Origin: GCA-2687025 sp964473525
GTDB taxonomy: Bacteria; Poribacteria; WGA-4E; GCA-2687025
Direction of reading: 5' to 3'
NCBI GenBank assembly: GCA_964473525.1
Contig: CAYYPK010000012.1
Coordinates: 62,001-126,000 of the forward strand
Length of the DNA stretch: 64,000 nt
In this document: positions 27,744 to 38,980 of the stretch, in pieces
Layout of the letters: the number at the start of each line of letters is the position of its first letter
Position numbering within the stretch: position 1 is the stretch's first letter
The notes under the pieces: model-generated
Database searches by the model: none
Seen by the model: only the letters and a program-made list of their open reading frames with translations
What the model was told of the DNA's origin: nothing
Made by a program: the position numbers and the translations under genes

Positions 27744-28784
27744 TCAGACACTCGACCAGTCGAACGCCGCCGCCACGATGCCGGCCTTGTCGTTCAGCAG
27801 CCTATCGTAGACGGACTGCGCTTCCGTCGGTGAGAACGTCGCGCTAGGCACGCCGTCGGCGACCATGCGCCCGGTCCCAAATTGGCACAATATCCAATTC
27901 ATAGCCTTGTCCACGTTCCATCCAAGGCGCGCGCCGAGATCCCACCACAAATAGTCACCGTGCGCCCCCAGCACCTCAATACACCGCTTGTGCATGTCTG
28001 GGTAGAAGTTGACGCCGTCGGCTAGACCACGCGGTGAGCCGACGATGACGCACTGCCCGCCTTCCTGCGTGAGCGCCATCGCCGCTACGACTCCCGCAGG
28101 CGCGCCGGATGCGTCCGCTACGATGTCCGCGAGCGCCTCGCCACCGAGGAGTTCGCTGGCTTGCGCCTCGAAGTCGTCGGCGGTGGGGTCAAGGCAGGCG
28201 GCGGCTCCACCCGAGAGCGCGGCTTCGCGTCGGTTCGCCATGGGGTCGAGCCCGATGACCGGGTAGGCCCCAGCAGCCGCGAACGCGCGCACTGCCCCCT
28301 GCCCAACGATCCCGAGCCCCTGCACGAAGACGCTGCGACCCATCGTCGTGCCGACGCGCGCCGCGGCTCCCCATCCATAGCGGACGATGCAACCAAACGC
28401 CGCGACTTCAGACGGCACGCCGTCCGGGACGATCCAGCATCCGTGCGTCGTGTCCGTCGCTGTCGCTGGATGCACGGCGTGGGATCGGTGCCTCCCAGGG
28501 ATAACAACTCGCTGCCCGACTCGATGCGACGTGACTTCCGAGCCGACTTCCTCAATGACGCCGCAGGAGCTGTATCCTGCCGCGAACGGGAAGACCCAGT
28601 CCGGGTAAGCGGGGTCCGCGATCCACTGATGCAAACCGGTATATACGGCGAGCTCCGTGCCGGAACTAACGCCGCTGTGCTCCGTGCGTATGAGCAGGTC
28701 GTCGGGCCCTAGCCTCTCGTCTAACGTGCCGTCTACGAGCTCCGCGCGATGCGGCTCCGTGATGCGTACCTCGGTGATCTTCAT
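27744..28784 (-). CDS. Medium-chain zinc-type dehydrogenase-like protein
   Basis: A 346-residue MDR-superfamily oxidoreductase starting MKITEVRITEPHRAELVD; the frame stays open upstream to 29066, but only this start begins the domain. SGVSSGTELAVYTG and FPFAAGYSSCGVIEEVGSEV form the catalytic domain. The Rossmann nucleotide site is SVFVQGLGIVGQGAVRAFAAAG (GxGxxG variant). The usual structural-zinc four-cysteine loop is absent, as in the sorbitol-dehydrogenase-like and BchC-like branches. It probably oxidises a sugar or sugar alcohol, working with the DUF4838 protein encoded next. The substrate is unknown. Confidence 0.8.
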   Translation of the reverse strand: MKITEVRITEPHRAELVDGTLDERLGPDDLLIRTEHSGVSSGTELAVYTGLHQWIADPAYPDWVFPFAAGYSSCGVIEEVGSEVTSHRVGQRVVIPGRHRSHAVHPATATDTTHGCWIVPDGVPSEVAAFGCIVRYGWGAAARVGTTMGRSVFVQGLGIVGQGAVRAFAAAGAYPVIGLDPMANRREAALSGGAAACLDPTADDFEAQASELLGGEALADIVADASGAPAGVVAAMALTQEGGQCVIVGSPRGLADGVNFYPDMHKRCIEVLGAHGDYLWWDLGARLGWNVDKAMNWILCQFGTGRMVADGVPSATFSPTEAQSVYDRLLNDKAGIVAAAFDWSSV

Positions 28785-29269
28785 GGGTCGCCCTGGTTCT
28801 CCTCTATCGTGCGTGCGTCGATTCTCGCGAGGGGAGGGCATGCGGTCAAGGAGCGCGTGCGGACACGTGTCGCTCCGCCAGGAGGCAGACCCGATCTGAG
28901 GCGTCGCGCCGCTGGTCTGGTCCGATCTTGCGTAGCCTGCTGACACCTTCCAAGATATGTCTGTGGGGCGTGCAGTTGGCGCCCTCGGCAGCGGCGTCCC
29001 GCTCGCCGTCTGGCGCAGGAGGAACGGCCCTGACACCTTCCCTGCGGAGTAAACCGCGCGCCACATGTTGTCGTATTATCAGGCTGGGACGTAGTATGTA
29101 GCAGCAAATGCGCCTGGATAGTAGGACGGCCATATCCGCGCCCCAATCGCCAACGAGCGCAGAACAGGCAGGCAGGGCGCCTTACGGACTACACAGCTGG
29201 GTCCAGCAGGCCGGCACGCGTTGAACGGGCCCAACCCACGGACGGTCTCACGACAGGAAATCGCATCCT
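28785..29269. other. Divergent intergenic region with a 12-bp direct repeat
   Basis: About 485 bases between the dehydrogenase (-) and moxR (+). CTGACACCTTCC occurs twice, at 28940-28951 and 29030-29041. A weak sigma-70-like pair, TTGTCG and TAGTAT about 18 bases apart, lies at about 29067-29096 and could start the moxR operon. No coding frame is supported. Confidence 0.4.
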
Positions 29270-30289
<1,020 letters not shown>

Positions 30290-30292
30290 CGC

Positions 30293-31198
30293 ATGTCCGC
30301 GCAGCTCAGCCGAGAGTTCCTGGATCCGACAGTTCTGGCGCGGCTTGCTCCACTGCAGCTGCACGCCCGTCTACCGATGTTGGGAAGCGTGTCGGGACGA
30401 CACCGCAGTCCTATTCGCGGCTCCAGCCTGGAGTTCGCGGAGTACCGCAAATACGTGCCGGGCGATGACCCCCGGCGGCTCGATTGGCGCAGCTACGCCC
30501 GAAACGACCGGCACTACGTCAAGGAGTTCGAGGCGGACACCAACCTGCGGATGTGCCTCGTCGTCGATACTAGTGGGTCCATGAACTACGCCGGCGCCGG
30601 CATGAGCAAGCTCGATTACGCCCGGCGTGTGGCTGGCGCCCTGGCGTATATTGCCGCGCGGCAAGGCGACGCCGTAGGGCTCTACTGCGCTGGCGACGGG
30701 TTCCATCAGGAAATCCCGCCGAAGCGTAGCCCGGCGCACCTCGGCACGGTGCTGGACGAGTTGGGCGCCATGCAGGCGTCGGGAGAGACGGGACTGGCGG
30801 ACGCGCTCCACGAGGCAGCCGAACGCGTGCCGCAGAGGGCGCTCATCGTGGTCCTATCCGATCTGTTCATCGAGCCGGACGTCCTGCGGGACTGCTTCCA
30901 ACACCTGCGCTTCCGGAAGCACGACCTCGCCGTGTTCCACCTGCTGGACCAGAGCGAGTTGGAGTTCGAGTTCGACCGCCCGATGCGCTTCCTCGACATG
31001 GAGGGTGGCGAACCAGTGCTTGCCGACCCAACCATCGTTGGCGCGCAGTACCGACGCGCGTTGGACACGTACCTCGAAGGCATGGACCAGGTGATTCGTG
31101 AGGTCGAGGTGGACTACCGCCGCGTCGGTATGCACGAGAAGTACGGCGACGTGTTGGCGCGGTTCCTGCTGGGACGCACGCCAAAGAGACGTGGGTGA
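30293..31198 (+). CDS. DUF58 / VWA-like domain protein
   Basis: A 301-residue soluble protein with the DUF58 hallmark EYRKYVPGDDPRRLDWRSYARN at about residues 50-71, followed by a VWA fold with the MIDAS sequence DTSGS at 92-96. DUF58 proteins are near-universal partners of MoxR ATPases and are presumed substrate adaptors. Most have N-terminal membrane helices; this one does not. The start follows the moxR stop by three bases and the end precedes the BatA-like gene by six. Confidence 0.92.
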   Translation: MSAQLSREFLDPTVLARLAPLQLHARLPMLGSVSGRHRSPIRGSSLEFAEYRKYVPGDDPRRLDWRSYARNDRHYVKEFEADTNLRMCLVVDTSGSMNYAGAGMSKLDYARRVAGALAYIAARQGDAVGLYCAGDGFHQEIPPKRSPAHLGTVLDELGAMQASGETGLADALHEAAERVPQRALIVVLSDLFIEPDVLRDCFQHLRFRKHDLAVFHLLDQSELEFEFDRPMRFLDMEGGEPVLADPTIVGAQYRRALDTYLEGMDQVIREVEVDYRRVGMHEKYGDVLARFLLGRTPKRRG

Positions 31199-31204
31199 CG
31201 GCGT

Positions 31205-33241
31205 ATGAGCTTTCTACAACCCCTGGCGCTGCTCGCCCTGCCCGTGATGGCGCTGCCGATCCTGATTCACCTCGTCAATCAGCGTCGGCATCGGACCGTG
31301 AACTGGGCGGCGATGATGTTCCTGGTGACCGCCAAGCGCATGAACAAGGGCATGGCGCGCCTGCGGCATCTGCTCATCCTGCTTGCGCGCATGTTGGCGG
31401 TCGCGGCGTTGGTCTTCGCAGTCAGCCGCCCGCTGGCGGGTGGATGGCTGAGCGGCGTGGGCATGGGGAAACGCGACGCGACGCTGGTCCTGCTAGACCG
31501 GTCAGCCAGCATGGAAGCGCGAGATCTACAGACCGGCGAGTCGAAGCGGTCCACGGCGCTCGATAAGCTCGTCCCTCTGTTGGAGCAGGGCGGATACGGC
31601 GCCCATCTCGTTCTGGTCGACAGCGCTACGGGGCAGGCGCTTGAAGTCGATTCACCCAAGGCCCTGCTGGACCTGCCCACGACGCAGGCGACTGCAACCA
31701 GCGCCGACATCCCGGGCATGTTCCAGTCGGCCGCGGCGTATCTCAAAGCCAACAACACTGGACGCGCCGACATATGGGTATGCTCTGACCTTAGCCGAAA
31801 CGACTGGGATCCCGACGGTGGGCGATGGTCCGCCCTGCGGCAGGAGTTCTCCGCGCTGGAGGGAGTGCATCACTTCCTACTGTCTTACGCGGATCCGCCA
31901 GAGCGGAACCTGTCCGTACGCGTGGAGAATGTCCGGCGCCATGTTCGCGCGGGCGATGCGGAACTCACGCTCGACGTGATCGTGCGGGCCGAAGGCCGGG
32001 ACGCCGTGGCGGGGAAGGTACCGGTTGAGTTCGAGGTCAACGGCGTGCGGTCCGTGGTACAGGTAGAGCTCGACGCTCAGGGCGCATCGTTGCAGGGACA
32101 CCGCATCCCCATCGACGCCAGGATCGCTTCTGGCTGGGGTTCGGTAGGACTGCCGGCGGACGCGAATCCGGCGGACAACCGGTTCTACTTCGTGTTCTCA
32201 GATCCTGAGGCGCAGGCGGCAACGGTCGTCAGCGACGACTCCCGAATCGCCGAGAGCTTCCGTCGAGCGCTCGCCATTCCGACGGAGCCGAGCCAGCGGC
32301 GCCGTGTCGATGTGGTCCCACCGTCTCGCGTGTCCGAAGTGGATTGGGAGGGCGCGGGATTGCTGGTCTGGCATGCCCCGTTGCCGGACGGCGTCGTCGC
32401 GGAGGAGATCAAGAGCTTCGTCGAGTCGGGTAGAGTGGTTGTGTTCTTTCCGCCGGGCGGAAGCGACGACGGCGAGATATTTGCATCAAGCTGGGGCGAC
32501 TGGCAGCGACCGGGGCAGGAGCAAGCCGAGGTCTCATGGTGGCGAGGCAACGCGGATCTGCTCGCCAATGTGGGCAGTGGAGACGCCCTGCCTCTGGACG
32601 AGATGCGGACCTACCAATACCGCCCCATCGCGGGCCCGGGGACGGCGCTGGCGCGACTTGGGGACGACCAGTCCCTCCTCACCCGCGTGGGATCCGCTAA
32701 CGGCGGCGTGTACTTCTGCGGCACGCTGCCCACGCCACAGTTCTCCTCTCTCGAACGAGATGGCGTCGTGTTCTACGTGATGATGCAGCGGGCGCTAGCC
32801 GAGGGCAGTCGTTCGTTAGCTCCCGCATCTCAACGCGACGCCGACGCCAGCGTACTCACGGATCGCGACCCGTGGGAGCCGGTGGCGCCAACGGAAGACA
32901 CGCCGACCCTTTCGCAGCGCGGGCTGCACGCCAGCGTCTACCGAAGCGAGGAATACTGGACAGCCGTGAACCGCAGCCTGGCCGAGGACCGCGCCGGGCC
33001 TTCGTCCGTCGCGACGATCGATGAGTTGTTCGATGGCTTGCCGTATCGTCGCATCGACGCTGCCGTCGGCGACGCTGCCGCGTTAACGAGCGAAATCTGG
33101 CGCGCCTTTCTGATAGCGATGGCGGTGGCGCTGCTTCTGGAGGCGGCGCTGAGCCTGCCCGGCAGGAAAGCGGAAGGCGTGCGGTTCGGCGACCTCGATG
33201 CCTCGGGCGGTAGCGCGAACCGCGCGGAGACGTGGCCATGA
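31205..33241 (+). CDS. BatA-like membrane protein with VWA domain
   Basis: A 678-residue protein. The N-terminus, MSFLQPLALLALPVMALPIL then HLVNQRRHRTVNWAAMMFL, is the aerotolerance-regulator (BatA) N-terminal domain with a second helix at about 60-78. A VWA domain follows with LVLLDRSASMEAR (DxSxS). The C-terminal third is a beta-rich and GATase-like region (VSWWRGNADLL, GGVYFCGTLPTPQFSS), and a final helix IWRAFLIAMAVALLLEAAL re-enters the membrane. The bulk is therefore periplasmic or extracellular. Its stop codon overlaps the next start (ATGA). Confidence 0.85.
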   Translation: MSFLQPLALLALPVMALPILIHLVNQRRHRTVNWAAMMFLVTAKRMNKGMARLRHLLILLARMLAVAALVFAVSRPLAGGWLSGVGMGKRDATLVLLDRSASMEARDLQTGESKRSTALDKLVPLLEQGGYGAHLVLVDSATGQALEVDSPKALLDLPTTQATATSADIPGMFQSAAAYLKANNTGRADIWVCSDLSRNDWDPDGGRWSALRQEFSALEGVHHFLLSYADPPERNLSVRVENVRRHVRAGDAELTLDVIVRAEGRDAVAGKVPVEFEVNGVRSVVQVELDAQGASLQGHRIPIDARIASGWGSVGLPADANPADNRFYFVFSDPEAQAATVVSDDSRIAESFRRALAIPTEPSQRRRVDVVPPSRVSEVDWEGAGLLVWHAPLPDGVVAEEIKSFVESGRVVVFFPPGGSDDGEIFASSWGDWQRPGQEQAEVSWWRGNADLLANVGSGDALPLDEMRTYQYRPIAGPGTALARLGDDQSLLTRVGSANGGVYFCGTLPTPQFSSLERDGVVFYVMMQRALAEGSRSLAPASQRDADASVLTDRDPWEPVAPTEDTPTLSQRGLHASVYRSEEYWTAVNRSLAEDRAGPSSVATIDELFDGLPYRRIDAAVGDAAALTSEIWRAFLIAMAVALLLEAALSLPGRKAEGVRFGDLDASGGSANRAETWP

Positions 33242-35439
33242 GGGACCAACAGGGCATCGAGTTCTACTCCAGCGCACCCGTCATGGCGCTCGGACTGGTT
33301 GTCGTCGCTGCGGCCGGCGCGCTGTGTTGGCTGGCATGGCGGCGTAGCGGCTATCGCAGGAGCGTCGGTGTTCTGGAACTGCTGCGCTTCGCGCTGGTAT
33401 GCCTGGTCGTGGTGACGCTGAACCAGCCCGAATGGTTGGAGTTGCAGGCGCCGGACCAACGCGCCACCCTCGCGGTACTCTGGGACGAATCCAACAGCAT
33501 GGGCACCCAGGACGTGATGGACGAGGGCGCGATGTCCGCTAAGCCCAGGAGCCGCGCGGAGGCGATTGAGCCACTGCTCGCCGAGACCGCCTGGCAGCCC
33601 GCCGACGGGGCGCTGGACATCGTGTTCGAGCCGTTCTCCTCGCTGCTCGACCCGGCGGAAGAGGCGACGGACCTGAACGCAGGACTGTCGCACGCTCTGG
33701 ATAGCCACTCCAACCTTCGCGGCGTGGTCGTCCTCTCTGACGGCGACTGGAACGTTGGTAAGTCACCGGTAGAAGCCGCCACGCGATTTCGAATGCAGGG
33801 GATTCCCGTGTTCGCCGTGGGGGTGGGCAGCGAGGCGCCCTTGCCCGACCTGGAACTGGTCAGCATGCACGCGCCGACCTTCGCCGTTGTGCGGAAGCCG
33901 CTCCGCATTCCTTTCGTGGTCCGTAGCACCCTGGGTCAGAGCCGCGATGTGACCGTGGAGTTGCGCGTCAGCGATGGACCGACCATCACCGAAACCGTTC
34001 GCGTGCCCGCGATGGGACAGGGAAGTCAGACGCTGGTCTGGACGCCGACGACGACGGGCGACGTCACCTTGACGCTCCGCGTTCCGCAGGATCCGCAGGA
34101 ACTGGTGGCGGAGAACAACGAGATATCCGCCCCCATCTCCGTGCGTCAGGAGCAGTTGCAGGTCTTGGTGATCGAGTCCTCGCCCAGGTGGGAGTACCGC
34201 TATCTCCGTAACGCGCTGGAGCGAGACCCTGGCGTCGAGGTGACCTGTCTGCTCTTCCACCCGGGCCTCCCCGCGGTGGGTGGCGGCCGCGGGTATATCA
34301 AGCGCTTCCCCGCCCCCAACGAACTCAGCCGCTACGACGTGGTGGTTCTTGGCGACGTGGGGTACGAGCCAGGGGAGTTGACCGTCCAGAATGCGCGGGA
34401 TCTTAGGCAGTTGGTGAGCGCACAGGCTTCCGGTCTGGTCTTCATCCCGGGTCGCGCTGGGAGACAGGTCTCGTTGGCGTCGGGCCCACTCGCCGACCTG
34501 CTTCCTGTCGTCCTGGATCCGGGCGCGCCTCGGGGCGTCGGCTCGGTGGATCCCGGGCACTTTGCTCTGAACGAGGCGGGAAGGCGAAGCCTGCTGACGC
34601 GGTTGGAGGACAGCGACCAGGCGAATTTCGATGTCTGGCGCACGCTGCCGGGCTTCCACTGGCATGCGGGTGTACAGCGCGCTAAAGCCGGAACCGAGAT
34701 CCTGGCAGTGCACGAACACGAAGCCACGAACCGCGGGCGGACGCCTCTTATCGTGACCAAGACGTACGGCGCGGGGAAGGTGCTGTTCATGGGTACCGAC
34801 AGCGCGTGGCGGTGGCGTGAAGGCGTCGAAGACCGCTACCACTACCGCTTCTGGGGACAAGTTGCGCGGTGGATGGCGTACCGGCGCCAGATAGCCGAGG
34901 GCGAATCCATGCGGCTGTTCTACTCGCCCGACCGGCCGAGGGTGGACGGCTCCGTAACGCTCAATGCCAACGTGATGGACAGCTTCGGCGCCCCATTGGA
35001 AGATGGCTCGGTGACGGTGCAGGTGACCGCGCCGTCAGGCAAGGAGCAGACTGTCCGCCTCCAGCCTGGAGAGGGGGACGCCTGGGGTCTGTTCGTTGGC
35101 TCGTTCACGCCGGAAGAGGCGGGGAGCTACCGCCTGGTCGCCAGCTGCGCCGAGACCGGGGCGACGGTACAGACCGACGTCTCGGTGCAGGGCGTCACTC
35201 GCGAGCGCGTGGGGCGCGTGGCCCGCTTCGACGTGCTGGACGAAATCGCCAAGATCACGTTGGGCAGGTTGGCGCCGGTTTCCGAGGCGCAAGACCTCTT
35301 GGCGCACATAGACGCCCTACCGGAACCCGAGCCAACCGTCCATCGCACCCGCCTGTGGGCGCACCCCCTATGGGCAGCGGCTCTGATACTACTCCTCGGC
35401 GTGTTCTGGACCGCGCGGAAGATGATTGGGGCGGTGTAG
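33238..35439 (+). CDS. Membrane protein with VWA-like and glutamine-amidotransferase-like domains
   Basis: A 733-residue protein starting at the ATG that overlaps the previous stop. Two N-terminal helices (about 12-30 and 40-58) precede a degenerate VWA domain (TLAVLWDESNSMGTQ, then RGVVVLSDGDWN). A beta-sandwich follows (about 200-300), then a class I glutamine-amidotransferase-like domain (LQVLVIESSPRWEYRYLRNAL, RYDVVVLGDVGYEPGEL) whose catalytic cysteine is not evident, as is usual for this family. A last helix (LWAAALILLLGVFWTA) lies near the end. It is a common companion of BatA-like proteins in MoxR loci. Confidence 0.8.
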   Translation: MRDQQGIEFYSSAPVMALGLVVVAAAGALCWLAWRRSGYRRSVGVLELLRFALVCLVVVTLNQPEWLELQAPDQRATLAVLWDESNSMGTQDVMDEGAMSAKPRSRAEAIEPLLAETAWQPADGALDIVFEPFSSLLDPAEEATDLNAGLSHALDSHSNLRGVVVLSDGDWNVGKSPVEAATRFRMQGIPVFAVGVGSEAPLPDLELVSMHAPTFAVVRKPLRIPFVVRSTLGQSRDVTVELRVSDGPTITETVRVPAMGQGSQTLVWTPTTTGDVTLTLRVPQDPQELVAENNEISAPISVRQEQLQVLVIESSPRWEYRYLRNALERDPGVEVTCLLFHPGLPAVGGGRGYIKRFPAPNELSRYDVVVLGDVGYEPGELTVQNARDLRQLVSAQASGLVFIPGRAGRQVSLASGPLADLLPVVLDPGAPRGVGSVDPGHFALNEAGRRSLLTRLEDSDQANFDVWRTLPGFHWHAGVQRAKAGTEILAVHEHEATNRGRTPLIVTKTYGAGKVLFMGTDSAWRWREGVEDRYHYRFWGQVARWMAYRRQIAEGESMRLFYSPDRPRVDGSVTLNANVMDSFGAPLEDGSVTVQVTAPSGKEQTVRLQPGEGDAWGLFVGSFTPEEAGSYRLVASCAETGATVQTDVSVQGVTRERVGRVARFDVLDEIAKITLGRLAPVSEAQDLLAHIDALPEPEPTVHRTRLWAHPLWAAALILLLGVFWTARKMIGAV

Positions 35440-35472
35440 AATGACCCGAACCCGACGCGAGGGAGGCTCTCG

Positions 35473-38400
35473 ATGAGCCAACCACAGGACGCGATCAGCC
35501 TGCCGCCGCGCATGAAGGCGGCGCTGGAGCAGTATCAACGGCGTGTGCGGGTCGTAAAACTCGCCGAAGGCGCCCTGGCGGCTATCTTCGGCGCCGTGAT
35601 TTCCTATCTGCTTGTGTTTGGCCTGGATCGCTTGGTCGATACCCACGCGCTGCTGCGCGCGGTCATCCTGGCGGTCGGCATGGTGGGGATGGTGGTGCTG
35701 TTCCCCCTGAAGTACCACAACTGGGTCTGGCGGCGTCGACGGCTGGACCAGGTCGCCCGCCTGTTGCTGCACAAGTTCCCGCGCTTTGGAGACCACGTCC
35801 TCGGCATTGTGGAACTGGCGCGCAATGGGTCGGACGAGTCCTCGAGTCGGGCGTTGGTGGAAGCGGCCATGCGCCAGGTCGATGATGAGATGGCGCGGCA
35901 CGATCTGTCGGACGCCGTTCCCAATTCGCGACATCGTCGATGGGCCTTGGCGGCTGGGGCTCCATTAGCGTTGGTCGTCGTCGGAGCGATCGTCGTTCCT
36001 GCCGCGAGTGGCGCCGGTGTAGCTCGATGGCTGACTCCGTGGCGCGACGTGGCGCGGTACACGTTTGCTCAGCTGCGTGGCGAGACGACCGCGCAGGTTG
36101 TCCCTTACGCCGAGCCATTTAGTGTCGATGCCCGTCTGAAGGACGGCTCGCCCTGGCGGCCAGAGTCGGGCGAGGCGCGGTACGCGGATCAGACGCCAGT
36201 GGTCGCCGCTCTGAACGGAGGCGTATACCAGTTCGAGATGCCACCGCAGACGGAGGACGGACTCGTCGCTCTGCGGGTGGGAGACGCGCGGCGCGCCATT
36301 CCGGTGCAACCCAGGATGCGCCCTGAGCTCACGCATCTCGTCGCGCAGGTGCAACTGCCCGCGTACCTCCAGCGTCGTGAACCCGACGAGGAGGATGTCC
36401 GCGGGGGTGGCCTGACGCTGGTAAGAGGAAGCGCCGCAGTCCTGGAAGCCGCCGCGACACGCGATCTGGCGCAAGCAACCCTGGACGGCAAGCCACAGCA
36501 GGTAGATGGACCACGGATCACCACGGAGCCAATCCCCGTGGAAGCGAATACCCGCGTTAGCCTCGCCTGGAGAGATCGGCTCGGTCTTGCCGCTCGAGAG
36601 CCGCAGATCGTCACCATCGAGACCCGCGACGACACCGCGCCGACCGTCAGCGCCAGCAAGCTCAGGAATAACCAGGTTGTCCTGGACGCCGAGGTGATCG
36701 CGTTCGACATCCGAGCCGAAGACGACTTCGGGGTGAAGCGGGTCGGCCTGGAATGGGAGGGCATCCACGAGCCGGTCCAGAATCCAAAACCCGAGAGCGG
36801 CGAGAAGACGGCCGCCGCAGGAGATCCCACTGCGAGCGTGATGAACGTGTCCGCCACATTCTCCGCCACGCGCGAGGGGATTCGCCCACAAAGTCTGCGA
36901 GTGCGCGCCTTCGCCGAGGACTACCTGCCCGGGCGCGAGCGCGCCTATTCGCCCTACTACGTGATCCACGTCCTCGATCCGGCGGCGCACTTCAAGTGGG
37001 TCTCGGAGCAGATGAGCCTGTGGGTGGGAGCGGCTCGCGAGGTCTACGACAAGGAACTGCAGCTCCACCAAATCAATCGTGAACTGCGCGACTTGCCGCC
37101 CGAAGCGTTGGATGACCCCGCGCAGCGTCGGCAGCTCCAGGAGCAGGCGGCCGAAGAGCAGGCCAACGCCGCGCGGTTGGACAACCTGACTCACATGGGC
37201 AAGGAACTGCTCCAGGAAGCGATCAAGAACGAGGAGTTCAGCGCGGATAGTCTGGATACCTGGGCGGAGATGCTCAGGCAGTTGGAGGAAATCGCGGGTC
37301 AGAAGATGCCTTCGGTCGCGGATCTGCTCGCGCAGGCGGCGGAAGCCCCAGGGAGGCCCTCGTCGCCAGCCGCAAGCGACCCCGCGGCAGGGGCGCCTGG
37401 TCCACCAAGTCCGGGAGGCGGGGCGCCAGGGCCTCCCGCGCCCACTGGTGGTAAGCCCAATGATCTACCCAAGGTGGACCAATATGGACCCGACAGCAAG
37501 AAGCCGCCGCAGGGACTAGACGAAATCCCGGATGATCCGAACACCCCTGGCGCGGGAGTCAGCACAGACCGAAGCAAACGGTCGGACGGCAAGCCCGGGT
37601 ACGCGCCAGCGAACCCCACGCCGCGGGTTGGCGACGTCGAATCCGGTTTCAACGAGAGTGAAGACGGCGGGCCCGGCGGGCAGAGCGTCGGTGGTCTGGG
37701 GATCCCGACGACCACTCTCAAGGGCAGCGGGAGAGCCAAGGAAGACAGCGAAGACGAACCCCCGCCCGCAAGCGCGGAGGAACTCGTGCTCGAGGCGGTG
37801 CAGGAGCAGCAGGAATTGCTGGACGCCTTCGCCGAGTTGGCCGAGGAAATGGCCAGGTTGCTCAGGAACTTCAAGAACAGCACCTTCGTCAAGCGCCTGA
37901 AGGCGGCCTCTCGCCGCCAGATGGACGTTGCGGGAGACCTGAACGACCTCACTCTGGGCGCCTTTGGTCTTCCAGAGAGCGAGGCGAAGGACAGAAGCCA
38001 TCGGACGGCAGCCGCGGATCGCGAGGTAGCTGAGTCGACCACGGTGTCCACGATTCTGGACGACATGGCGGCTTATGTCGATCGACGCCCCAGCGCGAAT
38101 TACACGCGTGTTCTCGACGAGATGCAGGCCGTGGACGTTCGCAAAGAGATCAGCCACATCGCCCGAGTGGTGAACGAGAACCAGGTGGGACGATCCATCG
38201 TCGAGGCCGAGTACTGGGCTGACACGCTGGATCGCTGGGCGGAACAGTTGGTGGATCCACTCCCAGACGGGCCGCCGCCATCAGCGGGCGGCATGGTCGT
38301 CTTACCCAACCTGCCGCCGGAGATCGTGCTGGAAGTGATGCGCATCATCGACGGCGAGATTGAGCTGCGCGAGGAAACGCGAGAACTCGAGCAGGCTAAG

Positions 38401-38880
38401 GCCGCGATCACGCCCGACGCACACGGCGAGCGGGCCGAAACGTTGAGCGAGACGCAGGCTGAACTCGCGGAGCGGGCTCGCGAGACGGCGTCGAAGATAC
38501 GCGCGCTACCAACCGCCGGGGAACGCTTCATTCAGGCGCAACTCGCGAAGGTGGTCGAAGCTAGGGTCGTGATGGACGAAACGGAGCAGATACTCGCTCG
38601 ACCTGACACCGGTCCCAACGCGATTGCGGCAGAGACGGAAGTGATCGAAATCCTCCTGGCGACGGTCCGCGTGCCAAACTCCCCCGCGGTCGCGAAGACT
38701 CCCCCGGCTTCCGCGTCAGCCTTGGCGCTCATGGGCCTCGGCGACGACACTGAGGGCGCGTTCATTCAGCAGCGCGCTACTGGACAGGCCACCGGCACGG
38801 CTGGGCGCGTCTTGCCGGAGGAGTTCCGCCAGGGACTAGACATCTACTTCGACGCGCTGGAAGGAAAGAGCATTGAGTAG
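35473..38880 (+). CDS. Large membrane protein with extracytoplasmic beta and coiled-coil regions (DUF4175-like)
   Basis: 1,135 residues. Three N-terminal helices (about 30-52, 60-78, 157-180) resemble DUF4175-like proteins of MoxR loci. The rest would lie outside: a beta-rich part (about 190-480), helical segments (about 510-620), a Pro/Gly-rich linker (about 635-770), and long acidic and Gln-rich coiled-coil helices to the end (AVQEQQELLDAFAELAEEMA, ARETASKIRALPTAGERF). GGGAGG lies just upstream of the ATG. It may be a scaffold bridging the membrane and the periplasm. There is no enzymatic motif. Confidence 0.75.
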   Translation: MSQPQDAISLPPRMKAALEQYQRRVRVVKLAEGALAAIFGAVISYLLVFGLDRLVDTHALLRAVILAVGMVGMVVLFPLKYHNWVWRRRRLDQVARLLLHKFPRFGDHVLGIVELARNGSDESSSRALVEAAMRQVDDEMARHDLSDAVPNSRHRRWALAAGAPLALVVVGAIVVPAASGAGVARWLTPWRDVARYTFAQLRGETTAQVVPYAEPFSVDARLKDGSPWRPESGEARYADQTPVVAALNGGVYQFEMPPQTEDGLVALRVGDARRAIPVQPRMRPELTHLVAQVQLPAYLQRREPDEEDVRGGGLTLVRGSAAVLEAAATRDLAQATLDGKPQQVDGPRITTEPIPVEANTRVSLAWRDRLGLAAREPQIVTIETRDDTAPTVSASKLRNNQVVLDAEVIAFDIRAEDDFGVKRVGLEWEGIHEPVQNPKPESGEKTAAAGDPTASVMNVSATFSATREGIRPQSLRVRAFAEDYLPGRERAYSPYYVIHVLDPAAHFKWVSEQMSLWVGAAREVYDKELQLHQINRELRDLPPEALDDPAQRRQLQEQAAEEQANAARLDNLTHMGKELLQEAIKNEEFSADSLDTWAEMLRQLEEIAGQKMPSVADLLAQAAEAPGRPSSPAASDPAAGAPGPPSPGGGAPGPPAPTGGKPNDLPKVDQYGPDSKKPPQGLDEIPDDPNTPGAGVSTDRSKRSDGKPGYAPANPTPRVGDVESGFNESEDGGPGGQSVGGLGIPTTTLKGSGRAKEDSEDEPPPASAEELVLEAVQEQQELLDAFAELAEEMARLLRNFKNSTFVKRLKAASRRQMDVAGDLNDLTLGAFGLPESEAKDRSHRTAAADREVAESTTVSTILDDMAAYVDRRPSANYTRVLDEMQAVDVRKEISHIARVVNENQVGRSIVEAEYWADTLDRWAEQLVDPLPDGPPPSAGGMVVLPNLPPEIVLEVMRIIDGEIELREETRELEQAKAAITPDAHGERAETLSETQAELAERARETASKIRALPTAGERFIQAQLAKVVEARVVMDETEQILARPDTGPNAIAAETEVIEILLATVRVPNSPAVAKTPPASASALALMGLGDDTEGAFIQQRATGQATGTAGRVLPEEFRQGLDIYFDALEGKSIE

Positions 38881-38980
38881 CCCGCTCTCCATGCACGACC
38901 CGCGGGGCGTTCGCGACGATGGGCGACGCGCCGAGGCGGGCAGCCGAAACCCTGTGATAACTCCGGGAAGGGGACGGGAC

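Noticed and set aside
35965..37194. 409-codon minus-strand frame
   Set aside because: Antisense to the large membrane protein of the MoxR operon, no recognisable domain.
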